64,000 bases of DNA from Symbiodinium natans (GCA_905221605.1 CAJNDS010000286.1:1-64000), one strand, 5' to 3'; counted from the first letter of the stretch, positions 27,331 to 36,748 are shown. Translations and numbers: made by a program. The notes: generated from the sequence alone by a model not told the origin.

Positions 27331-27765
27331 TTAGGGCTCAGGGTTTGTGATCTCCAGGCTCCTCAGAAGATCTGAAGTTTAGGGCTTGGGCTTTGTACCA
27401 GGTGTTTCAGGGTTTGAGGAACAATGTTACAATACAACTGCTGCACCGGAACCCTAACCCAAACAGACGGGAGACGAGATGAGAGCCCACAATGGTCCCA
27501 AGTGGCTGTTGGGTTTTGCAGGGTCAAGGGCTTGGGGGTAGAGATGCGCAGAATGCACCGCAGAGGGTTTCCCCAAACATCCTTTCCTTTCAGGAGGCCC
27601 CCCCCCCCCCCTTGAACAATTTCAAATAGTACCGAGGCTGGCATTTTTCGGATAGGGTCGTTCAGTTCAGTTCAGTCGTGCTGCTCTATTCCTCTGCTGT
27701 GCATTTGAGAGGTGCATCTTCCATTCTCTCGGCCGACTGCCCAAGTCCGGATGCAAAAGGGACCC

Positions 27766-28720
27766 TAATGTTGTCTGCTGATTAGTGTGGCCCCCCCCCC
27801 CCCCCCCAACGAATGGATCCCGCGCTTTAGTGTGGGGGGGGGGGGTCTGGCTTTATATGATTTTAAAAGGGATGAGTTTATATGATTTTAAAAGGGATCC
27901 ATATGATTTTAAAAGGGATGAGCTCGTATGAATTTTAAAGGGATCCATATGATTTTAAAAGGGGTGAGACTGTATGAAATTAAACGGGATCCTTAAGATT
28001 TGAAGAGGGATGGGTTTATATGAATTCAAAAGGGATTATATGATGTTAAAAGGGATCCACCTGATTTTGAAAGGGATGAGTTTATATGAATTTAAAGGGG
28101 ATCCATCTGTCCCAACCAAGCCAGCCCGCAGAAAATAGTATAATTCCGGGGGAGCAAACTTTTATATTATACGGCAGTCGGGCAGCTGCTGGACTACCCC
28201 CTTTGAAATTTGATTGCTTGGCCTCGGTACAAAAGCATTTTATAAGGAACTCTTAGCTTTGGGGCTGGCCTGGAGACTGAAGATTTCAGGGCCCGACAAC
28301 CTCAGGCCTCAAGGTTTAGGAGGCCTCAGCCCCTTAGGCCTCTGGATCCAAACCCAACCAGCCCGCAAAAAAAAAGATAATTCCGGGGGAGCAAACTTTT
28401 TATATTATACGGCAGTCGGGCAGCTGCTGGACTACCCCCTTTGAAATTTGATTGCCCGGCCTCGGTACAAAAGAATTTAATAAGGAAATCTTAGTTTTGG
28501 GGCTGGCCAGGAGACTGAAGATTTCAGGGCCTGACAACCTCAGGCTCAGTTCAGAAGCGATTTCCGGACGACAACACCATTCGACAGCCTCGCCGAAATT
28601 TTGCATCGCCCGGCTTTTTTTTCACAATTCCGGGGGTCCTCCTCAAATAGATCCACCTGAATAATTTTTGGATTTTTTTCCACAATTCCGGGGGAGCACA
28701 CTAATCAGGATACAACATTA
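27766..28720. mobile_element. Element Q: 955-bp non-autonomous transposon
   Basis: The first 24 bases (TAATGTTGTCTGCTGATTAG then TGTG) match the last 24 in inverted orientation at 22 positions. Inside are C and G homopolymers, about eleven ~23-bp units of TATATGATTTTAAAAGGGAT type (27851-28106), then two ~200-bp direct copies (28113-28315, 28347-28550) with CAATTCCGGGGGAGCA-like words, and a partial third. No transposase frame is present. It abuts a 19-unit ITS on the right. Confidence 0.75.
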
Positions 28721-28856
28721 AACCCTAAACCCTAAACCCTAAACCCTAAACCCTAAACCCTAAACCCTAAACCCTAAACCCTAAACCCTAAACCCTAAAC
28801 CCTAAACCCTAAACCCTAAACCCTAAACCCTAAACCCTAAACCCTAAACCCAACTA
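28720..28856 (-). repeat. ITS, about 19 perfect CCCTAAA
   Basis: Starts at the end of element Q. Confidence 0.97.
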
Positions 28857-28893
28857 AACCCTGAGGCCCCTAATGCTGAGAATGCTAAACCCT

Positions 28894-29001
28894 AAGATCT
28901 ACAAACGCATCAACCCAGACCAGGCTTGGCCCAACTGCATCTGGCAAGTCGCGGCTGCTGCAGCGATTGGCTTTGGAGGCTTCACAAAGCCTGAAGTCTA
29001 A
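28894..29001 (+). CDS. Exon-like segment with stop
   Basis: After CCCTAAG the frame reads KIYKRINPDQAWPNCIWQVA then AAAAIGFGGFTKPEV and a TAA shared with CTAAATCCC repeats. CCTAAG could serve as a 3' splice site. First of a run of plus-strand pieces to 29.9 kb. Product unknown. Confidence 0.5.
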   Translation, partial: KIYKRINPDQAWPNCIWQVAAAAAIGFGGFTKPEV

Positions 29002-29043
29002 ATCCCTAAATCCCTAAATCCCTAAACCCTAAACCCTAAATAG

Positions 29044-29295
29044 GAGTCTGAGGTTACTGACGTACTTAGAATACGGAATCAGGACCCTGTCAAATCGAAA
29101 ACCCCCCCGTTGGGCAGAGAAAATGCTTCAGCCAAAGAAGTTTGGGCCAAGTTCCTTGGACACGTCTTGCTGACTTTGCGGCCGGAGCGAATTCAAGCAT
29201 CAGGGTTGTGGGGTAGCATGCCCTTCGGGGCATGGGAGCCCTTCTCATGGGACATGCCGACAATGCCTGCCGTCGTTCGTGAGCCTAAACCCTAA
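29044..29295 (+). CDS. Exon-like segment, 83 codons
   Basis: From AAATAG|GAG the frame reads ESEVTDVLRIRNQDPVKSKT, PPLGRENASAKEVWAKFLGH, VLLTLRPERIQASGLWGSMP, FGAWEPFSWDMPTMPAVVRE and then enters CCCTAAA. GTGAGC near 29279 could be a donor. Trp-rich end. One of the most protein-like pieces here. No family assigned. Confidence 0.5.
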   Translation, partial: ESEVTDVLRIRNQDPVKSKTPPLGRENASAKEVWAKFLGHVLLTLRPERIQASGLWGSMPFGAWEPFSWDMPTMPAVVREPKP

Positions 29296-29346
29296 ACCCT
29301 AAACCCTAAACCCTAAACCCTAAACCCTAAACCCTAAACCCTAAAC

Positions 29347-29446
29347 ATCCACATGCACCTTGTGGTGCCTAGAGCCAGAAGTCGGCTTGCAGATGGCAGT
29401 TCGCAGGCCAGGAGAATTCTCGAACAGCAAATGCAGCAGAACAAGG
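29347..29446 (+). CDS. Exon-like segment, coiled-coil end
   Basis: Directly after an ITS the frame reads IHMHLVVPRARSRLADGSSQ then ARRILEQQMQQNKD, running into a family N element. After that element the words CELQEMERKQAAL appear in one frame (29603-29641), suggesting the element split one helix. Confidence 0.45.
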
Positions 29447-29592
29447 ATCCAAAAAGTAGAGCCTAAACCCTAAACCCTAAACCCTAAACCCTAAACCCTC
29501 AACCCTCAACCCTAAAACCCCCGCAAAGAGTAGCCCATGCGAACTACTATTGGCTCATGTTTACAGGGCTCTACTTTTTTGGATCCTCCCAA
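29441..29592. mobile_element. MITE family N, copy 1, interrupted by ITS
   Basis: AAGGATCCAAAAAGTAGAGCC and GGCTCTACTTTTTTGGATCCTCCC are inverted ends. Inside the left arm are CCCTAAA and CCCTCAA units (29462-29515) absent from copies at 30149 and 30768. Confidence 0.8.
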
Positions 29593-29639
29593 AGGAGCAG
29601 GCTGCTGTGAGCTACAGGAGATGGAGAGGAAGCAAGCGG

Positions 29640-29752
29640 CTTTAGGGTTTAGGGTTTAGGGTTTAGGGTTTAGGGTTCAGGGTTCAGGGTTCAGGGTTCA
29701 GGGTTCAGGGTTCAGGGTTCAGGGTTCAGGGTTTAGGGTTTAGGGTTTAGGG
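29640..29752 (+). repeat. ITS with central TTCAGGG block
   Basis: Six TTTAGGG, nine TTCAGGG, three TTTAGGG, so a homogenised variant block is nested in canonical repeats. Confidence 0.97.
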
Positions 29753-29753
29753 A

Positions 29754-29850
29754 AAGGGGAGAACTCCAACCTGAGGACCGGCGCCCGAGCAAGGAAGGAG
29801 AGACGGATCGCGAAGCCTGATTCAGACAAGCTTGTTTTGGAGCTTGGGGG
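29754..29850 (+). CDS. Exon-like segment
   Basis: The frame reads GENSNLRTGARARKERRIAK then PDSDKLVLELGG and stays open until 30002. Basic. Same strand as the preceding pieces. Confidence 0.35.
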
Positions 29851-30148
29851 CCTTTTTCCCGTTTTGGGGTTAATAGGCTTCCGGGAGATGTTTGAAAGCC
29901 CTCCACGACTTCCGGGGATTTTTGGTCCGGGCTTTTGGGGGTTCTGGGTAATTCTGAACCCTAAACTCCTAAACCCTCCTCCACAAAAAGAAGCAAGAAG
30001 CTAGTGATCCCCTTCTCTCCCCCCCCCCCTCCCAAGCAACCAAAAGAAAACACAGTGAATGCACAAGCAGGTAGGGGGTTTAGTTCTCAACCCCTTATTA
30101 AACCTTAAACACCAAACAGCTCTAGCCCTAACCCTCTACCCAGAGACA

Positions 30149-30255
30149 CGGGAGGATCCAAGAAGTAGAACCCCCAAATAGTCACCTATACTACGATTAT
30201 GTCATTCTTAGGAAACCTTCAAGGTATCTACCTTTTTTACTCTTCTCAGGGGTCT
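30149..30255. mobile_element. MITE family N, copy 2
   Basis: CGGGAGGATCCAAGAAGTAGAACCC at the left. The right arm has decayed to GGTATCTACC-T-run and CTCAGGGGTCTG. Confidence 0.65.
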
Positions 30256-30767
30256 GAGTACTGTAAGCTCCTACGCTGGAAGCTGGCAGGCCGTCAAAGC
30301 TCACGATGGTGAGGCAAGGAGTTGGGGTTGGGCACCAAAGGCTGCGGTTGAGTGTTTAGGGCTTAGGGTTTAGGGTTTAGGGCTTATCTAAGGTCTAGGA
30401 TCCCTCAACCCTGCACCCTAAACCCTACAAATGGTGGCAACAAAGTTTGTTGGGGTAGGGGTTCGTGCGCTTCCCTGGCTATTTCGTGTCTGAGAGCTCT
30501 GGGAAATCGGAAACCTCAATAACATGCCCTCAGCTCAGAAGAAAGGGCCTCCATTATGAAACAAGGTATGCACCTAAACCCCAAACGGTAACTGGTAAGT
30601 ACTCCCGCATTAAGGTGCATTACCCTAAAGGTGCATTCCCCTAAACCGAAAACCCGAAACCCAGGTAGACTAAAGTTTCCCAAGTCCTAAATTCCCCTAA
30701 ACCCTGACCCAGCCTAGACCTAAGTCCTGCACGGAACCCCTCACAAGAGGGGCCATTGCTGTTCCAA

Positions 30768-30899
30768 GAGACCCCTGGGAGGATCCAAAAAGTAGAACAC
30801 TCAAAGAAGTGGCTGATACTACTAATGGGTCATTCTTGGGAACCCTAAGCCCTAAACCCTTTAAAGGGATAAACTTTTTGGATCCTCCCAGAGGTCTGG
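30768..30899. mobile_element. MITE family N, copy 3
   Basis: AGACCCCTGGGAGGATCCAAA is mirrored by TTTGGATCCTCCCAGAGGTCT. A short CCCTAAGCCCTAAACCC (30843-30859) sits in the right half. 30260-30760 otherwise holds unique DNA and small ITS, with no gene. Confidence 0.8.
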
Positions 30900-31138
30900 G
30901 TTTCAGGCGTTGGTGGCTTGTTTCTAGGGCTCTAAATCAAACCCCAAACTCTCAACCTTTTAGGGTTTTGGGCTTAGAGTTTAGGGTTTGGGGTTTAGGG
31001 GTTAGGGTTTAGGGTTTAGGGTTTGGGGTGTGAGTCGCTCCCCCTTGCCAGGCACGTGAGAGAGCCTGGAGCACTAAGGTGTTAGGGTTTGTAGGGCTTA
31101 GGGTTCACGAAACTCGACAGGCCCTTTCGACATGTCCT

Positions 31139-31240
31139 GTTTCCTCTTCTGGGGTTTAAGAGGATCCCATTCAGGAATATTTTTTTAACCCTAAACCCTA
31201 AACTCTGAACCCTGAACCCTGAACCCTGAACCCTAAACAG
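31139..31240. mobile_element. Family R fragment cut by ITS
   Basis: GGGTTTAAGAGGATCCCATTCAGGAATATT matches the core of family R (38352, 61333) and is replaced after TTTTTT by AACCCTAAA and CCCTGAA units. Confidence 0.55.
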
Positions 31241-31474
31241 AGGGAACCTTGATCCTAAAGCCCTAAAAGCCGTCACTCCTGCGCCCAGGCATCCGAACCC
31301 CCCGCCCCCCTCAAGAAAATGAAAAACTTCGAACGCGCCTTTGCGGGTACGCCTCTGGTTTTTGGGTCCCTTTAGGGTTTAGGGTTCAGGGTCCTTGGGT
31401 TCAGGGTCCTTGGGTTTAGCTTTTTGTGTTTTTCTTAGGGGTTTAGGTTTTGGGTCCTGTTAAATCAGGCCTAA

Positions 31475-31712
31475 ACCCTAAACCCTGAACCCTAAACCCG
31501 AAACCCTGAACTCTAAACCCTAAACTCTAAACCCTACACCCTAAACCCTAAACCCAAAACCCAAAGCCGCAAGCCTGTCGGCGAGATGGTGCCTTTCATC
31601 GTGCCGGCTCCCCGTCTCCTCTTGGCCATCAGCTGCTGGACAGCAAGTCCTCTGTTTAGGGTTTAGGGTTTAGGGTTTAGGGTTTAGGGTTTAGGGTTTA
31701 GGGTTTAGGGCT
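31475..31712. repeat. ITS pair of opposite orientation
   Basis: CCCTAAA units at 31475-31565 and eight TTTAGGG at 31653-31710 enclose an 85-bp unique piece. Confidence 0.9.
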
Positions 31713-31758
31713 GCTAAAGCCGAAGCTTCGAAGTTTAAGGCTTTAAGATGTCCGAGGC

Positions 31759-32025
31759 GTGGCTCGGATGGAAGGCTTAATGTTAGTCCAGGTCCTCAGC
31801 TTTATGATGTCATATGGAGGCCTGAATAAGAATAATAATAATAATCATCAGATTAATAATAATAATAATAATCATAGTAGTAGTAATAATAATAATAATA
31901 AGCTTTTGGGGGAGCTATTCGAGTATAATGATAAAGGGGACCCGAAGGGAATAGTAGTAGTTATTCCGACCCCTATAGTAGGATTAGACGTTGAGCATCT
32001 CCGGCCCCACGAAATTCATTTGTGA
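31759..32025 (+). CDS. Asn-repeat ORF, doubtful
   Basis: The open frame has no ATG at its edge (an ATG lies at 31771). It has AAT codon runs giving NKNNNNNHQINNNNNNH-like sequence, then LLGELFEYNDKGDPKGIVVV and a stop at 32025. The AAT microsatellite is unlike the GC-rich neighbourhood. Could be a microsatellite inside a MITE instead of a gene. Confidence 0.25.
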   Translation: MARMEGLMLVQVLSFMMSYGGLNKNNNNNHQINNNNNNHSSSNNNNNKLLGELFEYNDKGDPKGIVVVIPTPIVGLDVEHLRPHEIHL

Positions 32026-32149
32026 CCTGGCGTTTCGGAGCTTATAAGTTTCCTGTTCCAAGAGATTCCAGCCTAGGGCACCGAAACGATTCAGCAGGAA
32101 CGCCAGCTTCCGTCAGCCCTCAACACCCCCCCCCCCCCTACCCCAAATC

Positions 32150-32378
32150 CCAAATCTCAAACCCTAAACCCTAAACCCTAGACCCTAGACTCTAAACCCT
32201 AAACCCTAAACCCTAACCCGGGATGCCGTCAGGCGTCGCCACCAAGACATCGACCGAGACCGCCTATCAGAAACGCCATTCCCGCGTGTCCGGCAAGGAG
32301 ATCTGGGTCTCAGAATTTAGGGTTTAGGGTTTAGGGTTCAGGGTTTAGGGTTTAGGGTTTAGAGTTTAGCGTTTAGGG
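32150..32378. repeat. ITS of both orientations
   Basis: CCCTAAA/CCCTAGA units at 32155-32216, unique DNA, then about nine TTTAGGG at 32318-32378. Confidence 0.9.
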
Positions 32379-32939
32379 GGTGATGCTTTGTGCAGGTGGC
32401 TGGGTCCAGGGTTTTTGCAGTTTTGGGTTTGGGGTTTGGGGTGTTGTGCATATGTACCAGGCACAGACTCACAACCCTTCATTACCCGAAACCCGAACCC
32501 TCAAGAAACCCTGCAAGCCATAGGCCCTTGTAAAGTGGAGCACGTGTTGCCTAGACCCGAAACCACAAACCCTCAACCCTAAACCCAAAAAACGCTTCGC
32601 CTGGTAAGGCCTCATTCTTCTCCACAGAGGGTTTTAGTGGTTCAGGGCTTGGGTGGGTTGAGGGGTTCAGGGTTTAGGGTTGGAGGGTTTTGCTTACAAG
32701 CCAGAAAACACCTGTGCAATGATCGGTACAGAGTCCCCTCGATCCCCATGTCCCATGCTGCCTGCGACTCTGATAACATTCTACGCCTAGCTAGGCGCTG
32801 GCAACATTGTTTTCGTTTTGTCCCTAACGGGTCTAAGAGAGTGCCCCCTTTGCGCCCGCAACCTCCAACCCCCCCAAACAAACTATACAGTAAACCTCAG
32901 GGGCCTGAACCCCGCCAGGGGAGGGAAGAATTTAGGGCC

Positions 32940-33006
32940 CCTAAACCCTAAACCCTAAACCCTAAACCCCAAACCCCTAAACCCTAAACCCTAAACCCCA
33001 AACCCT
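32940..33006 (-). repeat. ITS, CCCTAAA
   Basis: About nine units with CCCCAAA and CCCCTAAA. The 32380-32940 interval is unique with several overlapping weak frames. No gene called. Confidence 0.9.
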
Positions 33007-33022
33007 GCTCTGGATCCCCCAG

Positions 33023-33118
33023 TGCCACGGCAGGAGTCCGAGCAGATCTGCGTAAAGCGGCTCGCGGACACCGACTTTCTCTTGATCTACATCCGCACCC
33101 TGCCAGTCTGGGGGGAGG
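33023..33118 (+). CDS. Exon with acceptor and donor
   Basis: GGATCCCCCAG|TGCCACGG opens a frame reading VPRQESEQICVKRLADTDFL then LIYIRTLPVWG, closed by GAGG|GTAAGG. Both splice sites are good and the composition is convincing. Intronic T/G homopolymers and ITS follow. Product unknown. Confidence 0.55.
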
Positions 33119-33177
33119 GTAAGGGGCTTTTTGGGGAGAGGGTTAGGTTTGCTTTTCTTTTTTTATTATTATTTCAT

Positions 33178-33530
33178 TTTTTTTTTTTGGGGGGGGGGGG
33201 GTGGTAGGGTTTAGGTATTTTGGGGGCTAAAGGGTTTAGGGGTTTAGGGTCTAGGGTGTAGAGAGCCCAGGAGCCCTAAAGCAAAGACAAGTTTAGAGGT
33301 TAGAGTTTAGGGGCTTGGGGTTTCGGGTTTAGGGTTTAGGGCTTGGGGGTCTTCGGGTTTGGAGGTCAGGGACCCTGCAGCGCTCAGAGCTTGGGTTTTG
33401 ACCCGGGAAAAAGGACCAAAGGGAATTAGGGTTTAGGGTTTAGGCTAAGAGTTCAGGGTGTAGGGTTTAGGGTTTAGGGTCCAGGGGTTAGGGTTTAGGC
33501 TTCAGGGTTTAGGGTTTAGAGTTGTGCCTC
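33178..33530 (+). repeat. T/G homopolymer and degenerate ITS
   Basis: Ten T and 14 G precede GGTAGGG and TTTAGGG words. Short TTTAGGG runs recur to 33530 with unique gaps. No gene seen. Confidence 0.85.
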
Positions 33531-33796
33531 CTTTTTCCTTTCGACACATACAAAATTGTCGGGTTCAGAGTACCCCCCTGGCCCTTTCCTGGCTAATGAA
33601 CCCTAAACCCTTCGGTAGGGCTTAGTAGGGTTACCTACGTACCTACGTCCCCCCTTCCAACAGAAAAGCACGCTGTCTCAGAACCCTCGCCTTGAGGGCT
33701 TCGGGCTTAGGATGCTGTACATCGTCTGGCCCTATAAGTAGCCCTAAACCCTAAACACTAAACCCTAACCCTAAACCCTAAACCCTAGCAAAGCCA

Positions 33797-33915
33797 GGTA
33801 TGACGTTTGGGGCTGGCAGCCGCACGACGCAGTTTCTTCGCCAGGCGCTGCACTCGCGACGGCTGCTGCTGCTCGTGGACCCTGTTTCGGCGTTGGTTGC
33901 CAGGGCTTGCAGGGT
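33797..33915 (+). CDS. Exon-like segment, Leu-rich
   Basis: After AAAGCCAG the frame reads GMTFGAGSRTTQFLRQALHS then RRLLLLVDPVSALVARACR. The GxGxxTT...RRLLLLVD arrangement faintly recalls a P-loop/Walker B pair of NTPases, but the Walker Lys is missing, so no family is assigned. Confidence 0.4.
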
Positions 33916-34189
33916 TTAGGGTTGATGGGTTTAGAGGGTTATGGCCGTTTGGGGTTCAGGGTTTGTAGGGTTTTGGGTTTCGGGTAATGCCCATGCAGAG
34001 AAGCCTTAACGTTCCCAAGCCTGCACCACCCTCCCCCCCCCCCCCACCCCTCGTCCTGGGGCATGCCTAATTATGAGGCCCCTTAATCCTAAACCCTGCC
34101 CTGTGCGAGAGTGAGAGCCGAAGTCCCAAAACCAAGTTTATGGCCAAGGACGGAAATGTAAATTCGGGCTTGGGGTGTAGAGTTTAGGG

Positions 34190-34440
34190 CCTGTTTAGGG
34201 TTTGGGGTTTAGGGTTTGGGGTTTAGGGTTTAGGGTTTAGGGTTCAGGCAAGGCCTCACAAGGCTGCAGGCGCTGGGAGGTTCTGAGCATCACTCAGTTC
34301 AACCAGGCTCCATCTAGGCACCGGCCGTGTGGCTTTTTTTGGAGGGTTTATAGCTATATTATATACTCCTAATGATTGATACATGTACTCCCTTCACTAA
34401 AACATAAGCGGGTTGATATGTATATGATGCTCATGATTGA
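34190..34440. repeat. ITS and an ~80-bp direct duplication
   Basis: TTTAGGG/TTTGGGG units to 34250. After 90 unique bases, ATGATTGATACATGTACTCCC and ATGATTGATGCATGTATTCCC mark two copies (34369, 34432) with AAAACATAA. Confidence 0.75.
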
Positions 34441-34704
34441 TGCATGTATTCCCTGAACAAAAACATAAACCCGAAAGGTAAGTTTTCACTAGGACTCACT
34501 GGAGCAGTGCCCGCCCTCGTTGCAGAATCCGCCGCTCAGCCGCAAGCAAGCCCTATATACCCTATACCCTATATTATAAACCCTAGACCCTATACCCTAA
34601 GCAGTTGCAAGGCTCGGCCAGCTCTCTTGCCCGGTCGGGCCTGCTGGTCAAACTGCTGCATAACCCTGAACCCACCACCCCCTCCTTCCCAAATCCTAGG
34701 ACCA

Positions 34705-34806
34705 TCCCTAGGGTTTAGGGTTTAGGGTTTAGGGGTTTAGGGGTTTAGGGGTTTAGGGGTTTAGGGGTTTAGGGGTTTAGGGGCTTAGGGGTTTAGGGTT
34801 TTAGGG
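34705..34806 (+). repeat. ITS with TTTAGGGG octamers
   Basis: Three TTTAGGG then eight TTTAGGGG octamers. Confidence 0.95.
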
Positions 34807-34865
34807 TGAACCCCACACCCTAAACCCATCAACCTCGAGCCCATCCTACAGGTCTAGGGTTCAAA

Positions 34866-35212
34866 GTATGGGCCCTGAACGTGGGTCCCTTGTTATACTG
34901 GGTTTGGGAGTACTATACCTTAATACTCTATTTTGGTTCTGGGTTCCTATAACTTATAGCTGCTTACACCTAAAAAGTGTATACTTTTTTTTCCAGGGTC
35001 TGCTCCAAAGTAGGGTATATAACCCTCGTATGGGGGTTTACGAAGATAGGGGTACCCTTTGTCCCTTTGCGGGGATTTTACTCTATTTGGTGTATAAACT
35101 GGGTACCCCCTATTTTGGGAAATGCCCATATACACTGCACAGAATATGGTTTCATACTTCGCATCCCTACAAACAAGGGTAAGGGACCATACTTAGGGAC
35201 CATGGTCCCAAC
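34866..35212. mobile_element. Nest of three MITEs: G split by K and D
   Basis: Family G's left part (AGTATGGGCCCTGAACGTGGGTCCC) is at 34866 and its right part (CATACTTCGCATCCC to AGGGACCATGGTCCC) at 35153. Between them lie a family K element (34903-35010) and a family D element (35032-35127), both with recognisable arms. Confidence 0.75.
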
Positions 35213-35345
35213 CCTTAGAACGAGGCTCCTCAATGGCTTGGCGCGGTTGGCGGTGGTCGGGCATCGCGTGGTCGTGACCGGAAGCCACGCGCCTGCGAGT
35301 GGCAGCAGCCCCCCCCACCCCCCCTCCTCCCCTACCCTAGCTTAG
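35213..35345 (+). CDS. Exon-like segment
   Basis: Right after the MITE nest the frame reads RTRLLNGLARLAVVGHRVVV then TGSHAPASGSS and a Pro-rich tail to a TAG at 35343. Hydrophobic helix. Product unknown. Confidence 0.35.
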
Positions 35346-35387
35346 CCCCCCAATCTTACAAACCCTCAGTGCTGTAAACCCTGAACT

Positions 35388-35482
35388 AGGTAGGCTCTTG
35401 GCCTATTTTTATGTTTTCCCTTATTGGGTTTAAGAGGAGCACATCATCCTGTTATCGGGTTTAGGGGTCAACCCAGAAAGAT
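35388..35482. mobile_element. MITE-like family R, copy 1
   Basis: CTAGGTAGGCTCTTGGCC at the left and GGGGTCAACCCAG at the right, with TTTTCCCTTATTGGGTTTAAGAGG inside. Relatives: 38352, 51395, 61333. Confidence 0.6.
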
Positions 35483-35484
35483 CC

Positions 35485-35995
35485 TGAACCCTACACCAAA
35501 CACGAACCTGAACCTCCCCAGACCCTAATTACAAGAAACTGGTTTCCTGAATTGAGGTTGATTTGGAACTGAAGTTAAAGTTCTGTGCCCTAATCCTAAT
35601 CCCTCTATGCCCCACAATACTGCCTAAGCTTTACACCCTAAAATCCACCCCCAGTAGAGTATGCACTGGCTACATAGGCCCCTATATCACAGCCTAAGTC
35701 CTTAAACCCAAGACCCCAAAAGCTTGTTTTTGCTCAAACCCCTACACCTTAAATTGGGTCATTCGAGTGGCATGTGCATATGTTGCATTCCTATGGCAGT
35801 GTGCGGAGCCAGGACGGCCGGTTAAGTCGCCCAGTGGTTCGGGGCTTCAGGCAGGTTGGTTAGGGTTGTAAGGTTTGTGGGGTTTATAGGGTTTGCAGGG
35901 TTTGCAGGGCGTTGCAGGGTTTGAAGGGTTGTATGGTTTATGGCGCTGTAGGGTTAAGGGTTTAGAGTTTAGGGTTCAGGGTATATAGGGCTTCG
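35485..35995. other. Unique and degenerate repeat sequence
   Basis: No gene seen. GGGTTTGCAGGG and GGGTTTATAGGG words (35875-35990) are loosely telomere-like. Confidence 0.5.
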
Positions 35996-36007
35996 GCCAG
36001 CACATTC

Positions 36008-36072
36008 TGGACACTTAGGCCCGTCGCCGGAGGTGTTCGCCACGTTCTCCACTGAGAAGGAAACAGAGGCCT
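36008..36072 (+). CDS. Exon-like segment with stop
   Basis: The frame reads HSGHLGPSPEVFATFSTEKE TEA and ends at the TAA of GGCCTAAGCCC. Product unknown. Confidence 0.3.
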
Positions 36073-36147
36073 AAGCCCTAAACCCTAAACCCTAAAAGAG
36101 GCAGCCTTTGCTGTTCTTTGTCTAGGTAGGTCCTTTGTATTCCACAG

Positions 36148-36213
36148 TATGAACCAGGTGCTTTCGGAACTTATTGCCTGGCGGATGAAGTTCCTGCCAG
36201 AGTTCACATGAAG
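36148..36213 (+). CDS. Exon with acceptor and donor
   Basis: CCTTTGTATTCCACAG| is followed by a frame reading YEPGAFGTYCLADEVPARVH MK and then AAG|GTAGATG. Reading through, it stays open into CCCTAAA. Good acceptor, acceptable donor. Confidence 0.5.
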
Positions 36214-36227
36214 GTAGATGATGAAAA

Positions 36228-36345
36228 CCCTAAACCCGAAACCCTAAACCCTAAACCCTAGCCCTAAACCCTAAACCCTAAACCCTAAAACCCTAAAACC
36301 CTAAAACCCTAAAACCCTAAAACCCTAAAACCCTAAAACCCCCAA
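36228..36345 (-). repeat. ITS, CCCTAAA then CCCTAAAA octamers
   Basis: About seven heptamers then eight CCCTAAAA octamers, ending CCCCCAAACCCC. Confidence 0.97.
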
Positions 36346-36352
36346 ACCCCTC

Positions 36353-36424
36353 AAGGATGTAAGAGAGGCTGCATTTTTGAGCCTCTTGGACTCCCAGTTC
36401 TCCCCGAAAGTCATCTCGGAAAGC
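36353..36424 (+). CDS. Exon-like segment
   Basis: After CCTCAAG the frame reads KDVREAAFLSLLDSQFSPKV ISES and runs into a family J element. Very protein-like, helical. Product unknown. Confidence 0.45.
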
Positions 36425-36625
36425 TACCATTTGCTTAAGAGACCCCAAAAAAATCTTAACTTTGCTTAAGAACCCCCAAAAAATCTTAACTTTGCTTAAG
36501 AACCCCCAAAAAATCTTAACTGTTACTCCCTGTATTGCCCTTATAAGTTGGGATGTTCCCTCTTATAATCACCCTAAACCCTAAACCCTAAACCCCATTA
36601 TGGACTGTTAGTATAAGACTAAAGT
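36424..36625. mobile_element. Family J arm triplicated, then family I broken by ITS
   Basis: CTACCATTTGCTTAAGAG is followed by three ~30-bp copies of TTTGCTTAAGAACCCCC plus AAAAAATCTTAAC. Family I begins at 36548 (TTGGGATGTTCCCTCTTATAATC), is interrupted by CCCTAAA units (36572-36596), and resumes TTATGGACTGTTAGTATAAG. Its right terminus is missing. Confidence 0.75.
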
Positions 36626-36627
36626 TG

Positions 36628-36681
36628 GTGCATGGGCAGGAGACGAGCACGTCCAGCAGCGAGGAGGATGAGGCGCGCTGA
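36628..36681 (+). CDS. Possible C-terminal exon
   Basis: The frame reads VHGQETSTSSSEEDEAR and ends in TGA. Acidic Ser-rich tail. It follows the truncated family I element. Weak. Confidence 0.3.
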   Translation: MHGQETSTSSSEEDEAR

Positions 36682-36697
36682 GGGTTGGGCTTTCGCA

Positions 36698-36748
36698 TGG
36701 GTTTAGGGCAAGGTTTGGGGTTTAGGGTTTAGGGTTTAGGGTTTAGGG
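36698..36748 (+). repeat. ITS, TTTAGGG
   Basis: Five clean units. 36749-36905 is unique. Confidence 0.9.

Noticed and set aside
33797-33915. P-loop NTPase or NB-ARC domain
   Set aside because: The glycine-rich part lacks the Walker A lysine and the segment is only about 40 residues, so the family call is not supportable.
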